From the NCBI GenBank assembly GCA_028877205.1, contig JAPPHY010000021.1:35213-82482 (forward strand): a DNA stretch of 47,270 nucleotides. Direction: 5' to 3'. The DNA is from Chloroflexota bacterium (GTDB lineage Bacteria > Chloroflexota > Dehalococcoidia > Lucifugimonadales > UBA2985). The translations under genes and the position numbers were made by a program. Shown here in pieces: positions 35,624-43,832 of this stretch (positions are counted from its first letter, which is position 1; each line of letters starts with the position of its first letter). The notes beneath the pieces were generated by a model. The model was not told the DNA's origin and did no database searches. It saw only the letters and a list, made by a program, of their open reading frames with translations.

Positions 35624-36991
35624 ATGGCAGATCGAAGACCGTTGGAGGGCATACGAATTCTGGACTTTACGTGGGTGCGCTCCGGGCCGTGGGCCACGCG
35701 GTGGCTCGCGATCCTGGGCGCCGACATAGTCAAGGTTGAGTGGCCTGAGCCTGCGCTGGGCATGTTCACCGGACGGCTCGTGTCGGGCAACGAGCGCACG
35801 ACGCCGGCGGGAATCACGCCGGGCATCAACAGCGGTGGCGACTACAGCGACACCAATCCCATGAAGCGTAGCGTTACCATCAGCGCCCGCACCGAGAAGG
35901 GTCTGGGACTGCTGAAGCGGCTGGTCGGCATGTCGGACGTCGTCATCGAGAACTTCAGCACCGGCGTGCTGGACAGCTGGGGTCTCGGCTACGACGAAAT
36001 GACCCGCATCAAGCCGGACATCGTATACGTGAGCATGGCCGGACTGGGTCAGACGGGACGCAACAAGCACTACAACACAATGGGGCCAATCGTACAGGCG
36101 CTGAGCGGTCTCACCTTTACGTCCGGGCTGCCGGACGCGCCGCCGGCGGGCTGGGGCTGGTCGTACATGGACAACACCGGCGGGATGTACGCCGTCATGT
36201 GCGTGCTGACTGCGCTGCACCATCGCAACGCCACCGGGGAAGGGCAGTGGGTGGACATGTCCCAGGTGGCCGCCGGCATAACACTCACCGGGCCTTCGAT
36301 TCTGGACAAGACCGTCAACGGGCGCAACTCACGACGGGAGTACTTCCCGCCGGGCAACCGCGCCGTGTGGCCGGGAGGCCCAATGCTCAACTCGTACAGG
36401 GGCCCGTCCGCCGCACCGCACAACTCCTATCGCACGAAGGGCGGCGGCTACAACGACTGGTGCGTCATCACCTGCCTCACCGAAGCCGAGTGGCGCGCGC
36501 TGGTCGAGGTCATGGGGTCGCCGGCGTGGGCGAACGAGGACCGGTTCGCCACCGTCACGGACCGCATCCGGAACCAGGACGAGCTGGACGGCAACATAGA
36601 GCAGTGGACGCTCACGCTGGAGAAGTACGAGCTGGCCGCCGTGTGCCAGTCGTCCGGTGTCCCAGCGGCGCCGGTGCAGAGCAACGAGGACCGCGTGGAG
36701 CATGATCCGCAGCTGCGGGAGCAGGGCATGTACACTACGGTCCACCACCCTGTGATAGGCGAGCACCTGACCCAGAACACGCCCTTCTTCTTCTCCGAGT
36801 CGCCCACGAGCGTCGAGAAGTCCGGGCCTCTGTGCGGCGAGAACAACATGGAGGTGCTGGTGGACATGCTCGGCCTCACGCCGCAGGAGATTCGGGAGGG
36901 CTACGAGAACGGCACGTTCTGGCCCAAGAGCATACCGCTGGAGCCGTATCTGATCGACGCACTTGAGGCCAAGGAGGCCGCCACCGCATAG
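35624..36991 (+). CDS. CaiB/BaiF CoA-transferase, first member of a split pair (paralogue B1)
   Basis: This 455-residue protein matches the first half of the fused paralogues at 29642 and 40953 throughout: LEGIRILDFTWVRSGPW, DILDSWGLGYDE-type region, GWGWSYMDNTGGM and YNDWCVITC. Asp183 in MDNTGGM is in the catalytic column, so it is probably the active subunit. The C-terminal residues ALEAKEAATA end in TAG, and the next gene starts 12 bases on in the same reading frame. The ATG follows GGAGGCATAAGCA. It should form a heterodimer with the following protein. Confidence 0.9.
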   Translation: MADRRPLEGIRILDFTWVRSGPWATRWLAILGADIVKVEWPEPALGMFTGRLVSGNERTTPAGITPGINSGGDYSDTNPMKRSVTISARTEKGLGLLKRLVGMSDVVIENFSTGVLDSWGLGYDEMTRIKPDIVYVSMAGLGQTGRNKHYNTMGPIVQALSGLTFTSGLPDAPPAGWGWSYMDNTGGMYAVMCVLTALHHRNATGEGQWVDMSQVAAGITLTGPSILDKTVNGRNSRREYFPPGNRAVWPGGPMLNSYRGPSAAPHNSYRTKGGGYNDWCVITCLTEAEWRALVEVMGSPAWANEDRFATVTDRIRNQDELDGNIEQWTLTLEKYELAAVCQSSGVPAAPVQSNEDRVEHDPQLREQGMYTTVHHPVIGEHLTQNTPFFFSESPTSVEKSGPLCGENNMEVLVDMLGLTPQEIREGYENGTFWPKSIPLEPYLIDALEAKEAATA

Positions 36992-37003
36992 AGGAGGGAA
37001 GCC

Positions 37004-38260
37004 ATGGAGAACACGAGATACTCGTCCGGCCCCCTTGGGAACCTGCGCGTCCTGGAGCTTTCCGACGTGATAGGAGAGTGGTGCGGCAAGCTGATGGGTG
37101 ACCTGGGCGCCGACGTGGTCAAGGTGGAGCCGCCCGGCGGAGCCGGGGAGCGGCGGATAGGCCCGTTCTACCAGGACGCGCCTCACCCCGACCGCAGCCT
37201 TCACTTCTGGCACTACAACACCTCCAAGCGGGGCTTGACGCTGAACCTCGAATCGGAGGAAGGGCGCCGCATACTTCGCGACCTGGCGGCGACCGCGGAC
37301 GTGCTGCTGGAGACCTACGCGCCGGGTTACCTGCCTTCACTGGGCCTGGGGTACCAGGACCTGAGGAGGTTGAACCCGGGTCTGGTCATGTGCTCGCTGA
37401 CGCCCTTCGGGCAGACGGGGCCGTGGAGCCAGTATCGCGGCACCGACCTGGTTCACATGGCCGCGGGCGGGCAGATGGCGTCGTCCGGTTATAACGAGGA
37501 GGACGTCCCCGACCCGCCGCCGATCGCGCCGGGCGGAGGCAATGCATGGCACATGGGCAGCCACTACGCCTACATCGCGATCATGGCCGCGGTGTGCATG
37601 CGCGACGTGACCGGCGAGGGCCAGTACATCGACGCCTCGGTTCACAGCTCATGCGCGCTCACCACGGAGGGCGCGATCCCCATCTACCTGTTCACGAAGC
37701 AGGTGGTGCGACGCAACACCGGCCGCCACCACTCGGTCGGGCCGAGCCCGCGCTCGCAATTCCTCTGCAGCGATGGCCGATACATCAACTTCGGCGCATT
37801 GCGCCTGACAGCCGACAGGCTGAAGGTCTGGGCCGACTGGATGGACATGCACGACGTGGAGCACGACCTGGACGACCCCAAGTACCAGGAGCCGGGCGCC
37901 GTTCAGGAGTACCAGCCGCACATCATGGAGCTGGTCGAGCGATTCTTCGGCAGCGTGCCGGCAGAGGTGGCCTACCACGAGGGCCAGGAGCGAGGCTTCC
38001 TGCTAGGCGCCGTGCGTTCACCTGAGGACACCGTGGAGGACCCGCACTGGCACGACAGGGACATGTTCGTCGAAGTGGAGCACCCGGAGCTAGGGGAGAG
38101 CTTCACCTATCCGGGCGGGTCGTCCATATATCCCAAGTCGCCTTGGGTCATCTCCCGCCGAGCACCCCTCGTCGGGGAGCACAACGAGGAGGTCCTGTGC
38201 GGTGAGCTAGGGCTCAGCAGGGAGGACCTGGTCGTGCTTGCGGAAGCGGGGGTGGTGTAG
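37004..38260 (+). CDS. CaiB/BaiF CoA-transferase, second member of a split pair (paralogue B2)
   Basis: This 418-residue protein corresponds to the second half of the fused paralogues: LGNLRVLELSDVIGEWCG, RSLHFWHYNTSKRGLTL and VMCSLTPFGQTGPW. The catalytic column is Trp182 in AWHMGSH, so it probably lacks its own nucleophile. The start is fixed by GAGGAGGGAAGCC overlapping the stop of the first member. Only a TAG and four sense codons separate the two in the same frame. It ends 20 bases before the convergent stop of the DUF5343 gene. Confidence 0.9.
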   Translation: MENTRYSSGPLGNLRVLELSDVIGEWCGKLMGDLGADVVKVEPPGGAGERRIGPFYQDAPHPDRSLHFWHYNTSKRGLTLNLESEEGRRILRDLAATADVLLETYAPGYLPSLGLGYQDLRRLNPGLVMCSLTPFGQTGPWSQYRGTDLVHMAAGGQMASSGYNEEDVPDPPPIAPGGGNAWHMGSHYAYIAIMAAVCMRDVTGEGQYIDASVHSSCALTTEGAIPIYLFTKQVVRRNTGRHHSVGPSPRSQFLCSDGRYINFGALRLTADRLKVWADWMDMHDVEHDLDDPKYQEPGAVQEYQPHIMELVERFFGSVPAEVAYHEGQERGFLLGAVRSPEDTVEDPHWHDRDMFVEVEHPELGESFTYPGGSSIYPKSPWVISRRAPLVGEHNEEVLCGELGLSREDLVVLAEAGVV

Positions 38261-38280
38261 GGCAGGGCGCAGGTTACCTG

Positions 38281-39033
38281 CTACGCGCCGTCCGAGTCCT
38301 TCGCCGGTGATGATTCGTCGTTCTGTATCGGTGAGGGGTATGCGCGCTGAGCCCGCCTGAGGAAGAGGATGCCCAGGGAGTTCCAGATCTCCCAGAAGTC
38401 TTCCTCCGGCATGTGGGACGCGTCCAGCAGGGTGATGCCAAGCATCGGGCCTTCGAGCAGCTGCGAGTCCGCAGGCGGCAGCAGCATGCCTGGCGTCCCG
38501 GAGGGAATCCGAATCGCCTGTGACCCGCGAGGCTGAGCCGAACGGCCCGCGGAGCTCGCGGCCGAAGGCCTGCCGATCATGCCGCGGCGCCTCGGAACGT
38601 CCAGCGTGGGTATCCACGCCTCACGGCATAGCCCCAGAAAGAGCATGACCTGGCGGTTGTGCTGCGACCGGGGAGTGTACCTCTGAAAGGCGTTCATCAC
38701 GCGCTCCTGGGTGTCCACGCTGGGGTCTATTCTCTCGAACTCCTCAGCGTACGCCCTGCGTATGGTTTTCTCGAGCAGCTGACGGTACTCGTCTTCCGTG
38801 CTGCCTGCCAGGCCGCGGAGCACGTCTGTAGGCTCGGAGCTGTCCGTAATGAGGTCCAGGAATCGCAGGGTTGCGAAGACCCTGGGGACGATGTTCTCCG
38901 AAATTCCGATTGACTTGAGCAGGTCGCGGGTGATGACTGAGGGCATGTTCATGCGTCTCAGCCTGTGCAGGCAGGCGAGCACATTGGCGGGTGGGGCGTA
39001 GGGCCGGAATAACGATTCGTTTGTCTGAACCAT
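38281..39033 (-). CDS. DUF5343-like protein, probable winged-helix N-terminus
   Basis: This 250-residue protein resembles DUF5343. The first 120 residues (LACLHRLRRMNMPSVITRDLL, IVPRVFATLRFLDLITDSSEPT, IRRAYAEEFERIDP) look like a winged-helix DNA-binding fold. The rest holds SGTPGMLLPPADSQLLEGPM, and its function is unclear. There is no signal peptide or transmembrane segment. It is transcribed away from ftsZ across a 406-base gap with palindromes, so it could regulate itself or ftsZ; that is inference. The family call is tentative. Confidence 0.65.
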   Translation of the reverse strand: MVQTNESLFRPYAPPANVLACLHRLRRMNMPSVITRDLLKSIGISENIVPRVFATLRFLDLITDSSEPTDVLRGLAGSTEDEYRQLLEKTIRRAYAEEFERIDPSVDTQERVMNAFQRYTPRSQHNRQVMLFLGLCREAWIPTLDVPRRRGMIGRPSAASSAGRSAQPRGSQAIRIPSGTPGMLLPPADSQLLEGPMLGITLLDASHMPEEDFWEIWNSLGILFLRRAQRAYPSPIQNDESSPAKDSDGA

Positions 39034-39113
39034 AAGAATCGTATCCTGTGGTTGTAAGGGTTATGCGGCGAACCGCGTTGTTGGTGCAGGTTGCTTCTCC
39101 GGTGTGTCTGGAT

Positions 39114-39132
39114 ATGGTACGTAAGATACCAT
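39114..39132. promoter_or_regulatory. palindrome ATGGTA-N7-TACCAT, candidate operator
   Basis: ATGGTA (39114-39119) and TACCAT (39127-39132) form a perfect inverted repeat that touches the -35 of a + strand promoter. Related GTATC/GATAC words recur at 39036-39052, 39194-39200 and 39246-39262, so a regulator may bind several sites between the DUF5343 gene and ftsZ. Confidence 0.4.
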
Positions 39133-39160
39133 TGACTTGCTTCAAAGCGTGTCCTAGCAT
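39132..39160 (+). promoter_or_regulatory. candidate promoter facing ftsZ
   Basis: TTGACT (39132-39137) and TAGCAT (39155-39160) are 17 bases apart, with a start near 39167. It would give ftsZ a leader of about 270 bases. In the 39034-39439 gap I see no gene longer than a 13-codon frame at 39226 (ATGAATCACGG). Confidence 0.4.
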
Positions 39161-39439
39161 ACCACCATTCAAATCGAACCGCAAGATGTCCGCAATCGTA
39201 TCACCGAAGCGGCATGTACCACAAGGATGAATCACGGAGCTTTTGGGTTGGATACACGATACCACTGAGCTGATGGTTTCCGGTTCCCTCGCTCGGGTGA
39301 CTTTTGTCGGCCTGCGCGGTGGAAAGGAGGGTTTGATCAAGGCGGAGAAGTATGTCCGGCTGTGCGGCCGCAGGTCGCCGGTCGGCCTTGATTGGCTCTG
39401 TCCCAATGGACTGAGCGCGATATGACATGGAGGAACACA

Positions 39440-40486
39440 ATGGTAGAAGCAATCGAAACTCGCTCTATAGTAGGCCAGACCTATGAGGCCTCACCCCATT
39501 CATGGGAAAGGGCGCCCGCGCGCATTAAGGTCGTGGGCATAGGCGGTGGCGGATGCAACTGCGTGCGGCGGATGTTGCAGAACAGGATTCCCGGCGTCCG
39601 GTTCGTGATGGTCAATACGGACATCAAGTCGCTGGAGTCCACCGTCAATGGGGCAGACCTGGTCCAGATAGGGCCCAAGCTGACCCACGGCTGGGGCGCC
39701 GGCGGCGACTCCAGGGTCGGCGAGCGCGCTGCGGAGGAGTCGGAGAAGGAGATAAGGGACTCCATCAAGAACGCGGAGCTGGTGTTTGTCACCACCGGCA
39801 TGGGAGGCGGAACGGGCACCGGTGCCGCTCCATACGTAGCGTCGGTGGCCAAGGACATGGGCGCGCTGGTGGTCGGGGTTGTGACCACGCCCTTCAGCTT
39901 TGAGGGGAACCGCAGGATTGGCCAGGCGATGGCCGGCGTGGAGAGGCTCAGGCCCTTCCTGGACAACCTCATCGTCATCCACAACGACCGGCTCCTGAAG
40001 TACGTGAGCCACGACGCGGAGATGATGGACGCCTTCAGGACCGCAGACGAGGTGGTGACGCAGGGCATCCTCAGCGTGTCCGAGCTGATAAACGTTCCCG
40101 GCGAGATCAATGTGGACTTCGCGGACGTGCGCACCGTCATGGGGATCCCCGGGTCGGCCCTGATGGCCATAGGCAGAGGCAACGGGAAGCTGGGCGTCGT
40201 GGATGCGGCACGCCAGGCCATGGCCAACCCGCTGCTCAATATGTCCATCAAGGGAGCTCACGGCGTGCTCTTCTCCGTCAAGGGTGGGTCAAACCTCAGC
40301 CTTGGCGGGGTGAACGCCGCGGGCGAGCTGATCTCCAGCACAGTCCGCAAGAACGCGGCGGTCTTCTTCGGCATGTCCATCGACGACGAGTTGGAGGACA
40401 GCGTGAAGCTGACGCTCATTGCGACCGGCTTGAAGGACAGCAAGCCGCAGGGCGGCCGGGGCTTCGGCTTCATGCGCAGAGGGTAG
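39440..40486 (+). CDS. ftsZ: cell division GTPase FtsZ, short C-terminus
   Basis: FtsZ is the tubulin-like GTPase that builds the division ring. The 348-residue protein has VVGIGGGGCNCVRRM (residues 31-45), MVNTD, the signature GMGGGTGTGAAP (120-131) and the T7 catalytic loop NVDFADV (224-230). After the core, only about 18 residues follow (LKDSKPQGGRGFGFMRRG). The long linker and the IPxFLR-type peptide that binds FtsA/ZipA/SepF are missing, unless GFGFMRRG serves. The ATG follows GGAGGAACACA; an extension to 39392 is open but unsupported. It is outside a division (dcw) cluster. Confidence 0.93.
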   Translation: MVEAIETRSIVGQTYEASPHSWERAPARIKVVGIGGGGCNCVRRMLQNRIPGVRFVMVNTDIKSLESTVNGADLVQIGPKLTHGWGAGGDSRVGERAAEESEKEIRDSIKNAELVFVTTGMGGGTGTGAAPYVASVAKDMGALVVGVVTTPFSFEGNRRIGQAMAGVERLRPFLDNLIVIHNDRLLKYVSHDAEMMDAFRTADEVVTQGILSVSELINVPGEINVDFADVRTVMGIPGSALMAIGRGNGKLGVVDAARQAMANPLLNMSIKGAHGVLFSVKGGSNLSLGGVNAAGELISSTVRKNAAVFFGMSIDDELEDSVKLTLIATGLKDSKPQGGRGFGFMRRG

Positions 40487-40538
40487 CTCCGGGCAACGCT
40501 GCCTCTGGGTGGCCGGCATTCCGCCGGAAACCCGAAGC

Positions 40539-40576
40539 GAACGGGCGTCTCCACAGCAAGGCGGGGGCGCCCGTTC
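40539..40576 (+). terminator. hairpin after ftsZ
   Basis: GAACGGGCG (40539-40547) pairs perfectly with CGCCCGTTC (40568-40576). CCCCCTTTTGCCCTTTC follows about 10 bases later. It is 53 bases after the ftsZ stop. The rest of 40487-40952 holds the promoter and leader listed separately and no gene. Confidence 0.5.
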
Positions 40577-40722
40577 CGCGTTCAGCCCCCTTTTGCCCTT
40601 TCTTGCGACTTGCTCTGAGCACTTGCACTGGCACAAGCTGGTCTACGCATTGCGACAAGCACTGAGAATCAGATGGCGAAAAACGCACCAAGGGCGATGG
40701 CAGAGCCCCGCAAGCGCAAGGG

Positions 40723-40751
40723 TTGAAGGCGGACAGTGGCTGATGTATACT
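40723..40751 (+). promoter_or_regulatory. sigma70-type promoter of CaiB paralogue C
   Basis: TTGAAG (40723-40728) and TATACT (40746-40751) are 17 bases apart. A start near 40758 gives a leader of about 195 bases before the ATG at 40953. Confidence 0.6.
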
Positions 40752-40850
40752 TTCGCATATCCGGCCCGCCCTGAGCCAGGAGTGTTCTGTATCCGTTCAG
40801 CCACGACAAGGGCTTGTGCGTCACTCTCTCTGGCTGAGTGCAGGCAACGT

Positions 40851-40910
40851 GGAGCGATTCCACTCTCGGGCCGGTGTGACCGGCTCGCCGTGAGTACCAC
40901 GGGGCGCTCC
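40851..40910 (+). ncRNA. possible three-helix leader element of CaiB paralogue C
   Basis: Three helices can form together: GGAGCG/CGCTCC (40851-40856 with 40905-40910), GCCGG/CCGGC (40870-40874 with 40880-40884) and CCGTG/CACGG (40888-40892 with 40898-40902). This gives a compact three-way junction within the leader, 42 bases before the start codon. GC-rich DNA yields such folds by chance, and I do not recognise a known riboswitch class. Confidence 0.3.
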
Positions 40911-40952
40911 TGGTACGCAGCTTCGCAGTCATTCATCCAGGGGAGGAAAGCA

Positions 40953-43637
40953 ATGATTCAGCCCGAAGCGTTAGCCCTGACCGGTCCCAGACCCCTTGAC
41001 GGCATACGAGTCCTTGACTTCACGTGGGTGCGCGCCGGCCCGTGGTGCACCCGATGGCTCGGAGCACTGGGCGCGGAGGTCGTCAAGGTGGAGTGGCCCC
41101 AGAACCCGAGCACCCGCGGCGCAGGCGGTGGAGGCTCGACTCCCGCGGGCCTGCCCACCAACCTCAACACCGACGGCCACTTCAGCGACACCAACGCGAA
41201 CAAGCTGAGCGTCACGCTCAACACGCGCACCCCTCGCGGCCAGGACCTGGTGAGGCGGCTTGTTGCCGTCTCGGACGTCGTCATCGAAAACTTCGCGTAC
41301 GGCGTGCTCGAGCGGTGGGGCCTGAGCTATGAGGAGATGAAGAAACTGCGTGAGGACATCATCTACATCTCCATGTCCGGCTTCGGACATACGGGTCGCG
41401 ACCGCGACTATCAAACGATGGGGCCGATAGCGCAGGCGCTTTCTGGCATGACCTACCTCTCCGGCCTGCCGGGTGAGCAGCCGGCGGGATGGGGCTGGTC
41501 GTACATGGACGACACCGGAGGCATGTACGGCGTCATTACCACCCTCAGCGCGATCTATCATCGCCAGATGACCGGACGCGGCCAGCACGTCGACAAATCG
41601 CAGTGGATAACGGGCGTGCAGCTAAACGGCGCGGCCTTCCTGGACATTCAGGCCAACGGCCGCTCCACCATGCGCGAGGGCTACCCGGCGGGCAACAGGG
41701 CCCACTGGCCCGGCACGCCGCTGGTGAACAACTACCGCGGGCCCACCGTTGCGCCCCACAATGCCTATCGCACCCGGCCGTGGGGCTACAACGACTGGGT
41801 CACCATCGCCTGCTTCTCGGACGACGAGTGGCGCCGCCTGGTGGGCGTAATGGACTCACCGGCATGGGCCACCGACTCCAAGTTCGCCACGCTCGAGGGA
41901 CGGCTCACGCACCAGGAGGAGATGGACGAGGGCATACAGGCGTGGGCGAACTCGCTCGGCAAGTACGAGATCATGCACCGATGCCAGATGGCAGGCATCC
42001 ACTCGATGCCGGTGCAGGATGCCAAAGACCGCGTGGACAACGACCTGCAGATGAGGCACCGCCGGATGTACCGCGAGATCGAGCACCCGGTGCTTGGCAA
42101 GTGGTCGCTCCAGAATGCCCCGTTCCACCTGTCGGAGACGCCGGCGTACAACCACAGGCCCGGGCCGATGATCGGCCAGCACAACCGCGAGATCTACGAA
42201 GGACTGCTTGGCATAAACCATGAGGAGCTGGTCAACGGTTTCCAGGACGGAACCTTCTGGCCACGCGACCTGAGCATGGACGACTACCCGTACCTGCGCG
42301 AGATGATCGAGGACGCCTCGCCGGTGCAGTGGTGCGGGATGGCCAACGGGGCCGACTCGAAGCCCGCGCCGACCCAGGCGGAGCGCGAGGCGGGCACCGG
42401 CGGGCCCTTCGAGGGTCTGCGCATCCTGGAGCTGGCCAACGAGAAGGGCCAGTGGTGCGGCAAGCTGATGGCGGACCTGGGCGCGGACGTAGTCAAGATC
42501 GAGCCGCCGGGCGGTCAGTCAACGCGCACTGTGGGCCCATTCTACGAGGACGTGCCCAACAGGGAACGGAGCCTCTACTTCTGGCACTACAACACATCCA
42601 AGCGCGGCATCACGCTGGACATTGAGACGGAGGACGGGCGCGCGCTGTTCCGGCGCATGGCCGCGGACGCGGACGTGGTCCTGGAGAGCTACAAGCCCGG
42701 CTACCTGCGGTCGCTCGGCCTCGGGTACGAAGACCTGAAGCAGGACAACCCCGGCCTGGTGATGTGCTCACTCACGGACTTCGGGCAGACGGGGCCGTGG
42801 AAGGACTACGAGTGCAGCGACCTGAACCACCTGGCGGCCGGCGGCCAGATGGCCAAGTGCGGCTACGATGACGACGACGTGCCGGGCGCGCCCCCGATTG
42901 CGCCGGGCGGCGGGCAGGCGTGGCACATGGGCAGCCACTTCGCGACCATCGCGCTCATGGCGGCCCTGAACCACCGAGCGTCGACCGGCGTGGGCCAGTA
43001 CATCGATTCATCGGTGCACGACGCCTGCGCGCTCACCACTGAGGGTCACATCAACTTCTACGTATACACCGGCCGCGTTGCGAATCGCACCACGGGCAGG
43101 GGCGGGGGCATCAACTGGTCGCCCAAGGCGCAGCACCGCTGCAGCGACGGCAAGTACATCAACGCCGGCATCCTCAACCGGATCAGCCCGCAGCAGCTCC
43201 AGGTGCTGGCGAAGTGGATGGACGAGCACGGCATGGCGGGCGACCTCCTGGACGAGAAGTACAGCGACGCGGCGGTCATAAACGAGAACAAGGACCACCT
43301 CAACGACATGCTGATCGCATTCTTCGGTAGCATCACTCGCGACGAGGCATACCACGGCGGACAGCGCCGCGGCTTCAACATGGGCGCGGTGCGCGCGCCG
43401 GACGAGGTGTTGGAAGACCCGCACCTGGAGGACAGGGACTTCTGGGAGGAGGTCTCCTATCCGGAGATAGGGAAGACGTTCCGCCATCCCGGGCCTGCCG
43501 GTATCTGGAAGGACTCGCCGTGGCGAATCTCCCATCGTGCGCCGATGGTGGGCGAGCACAACGAGGATGTGCTGTGCGGCGAGCTCGGGCTGTCGAAGGC
43601 CGAGCTCGCGGTGCTGGCCGAGAGCGGCGTAGTGTAG
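40953..43637 (+). CDS. fused double CaiB/BaiF CoA-transferase (paralogue C)
   Basis: This 894-residue protein has the same architecture as the gene at 29642. The first family III domain (LDGIRVLDFTWVRAGPW, about 14-440) has Asp186 of MDDTGGM in the catalytic column. The second (FEGLRILELANEKGQWCG, from 485) has Trp657 in AWHMGSH there instead. Sequence identity to paralogue A looks high over the whole length, so this is a duplication and not independent fusion. The ATG after GGGGAGGAAAGCA is the real start; the open frame back to 40509 crosses the leader. It has its own promoter, so it may answer to a different substrate. Confidence 0.9.
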   Translation: MIQPEALALTGPRPLDGIRVLDFTWVRAGPWCTRWLGALGAEVVKVEWPQNPSTRGAGGGGSTPAGLPTNLNTDGHFSDTNANKLSVTLNTRTPRGQDLVRRLVAVSDVVIENFAYGVLERWGLSYEEMKKLREDIIYISMSGFGHTGRDRDYQTMGPIAQALSGMTYLSGLPGEQPAGWGWSYMDDTGGMYGVITTLSAIYHRQMTGRGQHVDKSQWITGVQLNGAAFLDIQANGRSTMREGYPAGNRAHWPGTPLVNNYRGPTVAPHNAYRTRPWGYNDWVTIACFSDDEWRRLVGVMDSPAWATDSKFATLEGRLTHQEEMDEGIQAWANSLGKYEIMHRCQMAGIHSMPVQDAKDRVDNDLQMRHRRMYREIEHPVLGKWSLQNAPFHLSETPAYNHRPGPMIGQHNREIYEGLLGINHEELVNGFQDGTFWPRDLSMDDYPYLREMIEDASPVQWCGMANGADSKPAPTQAEREAGTGGPFEGLRILELANEKGQWCGKLMADLGADVVKIEPPGGQSTRTVGPFYEDVPNRERSLYFWHYNTSKRGITLDIETEDGRALFRRMAADADVVLESYKPGYLRSLGLGYEDLKQDNPGLVMCSLTDFGQTGPWKDYECSDLNHLAAGGQMAKCGYDDDDVPGAPPIAPGGGQAWHMGSHFATIALMAALNHRASTGVGQYIDSSVHDACALTTEGHINFYVYTGRVANRTTGRGGGINWSPKAQHRCSDGKYINAGILNRISPQQLQVLAKWMDEHGMAGDLLDEKYSDAAVINENKDHLNDMLIAFFGSITRDEAYHGGQRRGFNMGAVRAPDEVLEDPHLEDRDFWEEVSYPEIGKTFRHPGPAGIWKDSPWRISHRAPMVGEHNEDVLCGELGLSKAELAVLAESGVV

Positions 43638-43647
43638 AGTTTCCCCT

Positions 43648-43690
43648 TGGCCCGCTCGTGGTGAGCTAGTCGAACCATTTGAGCGGGCCA
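43648..43690. repeat. dispersed hairpin repeat, variant copy
   Basis: TGGCCCGCTC (43648-43657) pairs with GAGCGGGCCA (43681-43690) around a core reading GTGGTGAGCTAGTCGAACC, a diverged reverse-strand form of the family core. It follows the CaiB stop by 10 bases and may act as terminator. Confidence 0.5.
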
Positions 43691-43832
43691 GGGCGCGGTC
43701 CCCGCGGGCGTGACAGCCCAGCCCGAATGTGGTATGGTGTCCACTATCCGGCCACTCCGCAGCTGCGGAAACGCCATTACGACGCTCCCCTGACATCTTC
43801 CAGGGGACTGTATCAGGAGAGTACAGAGACCT

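Noticed and set aside
40509-40952. 148-codon N-terminal extension of CaiB paralogue C
   Set aside because: It runs through the ftsZ terminator hairpin, the promoter and the leader, has no family similarity, and a strong ribosome-binding site precedes the ATG at 40953.
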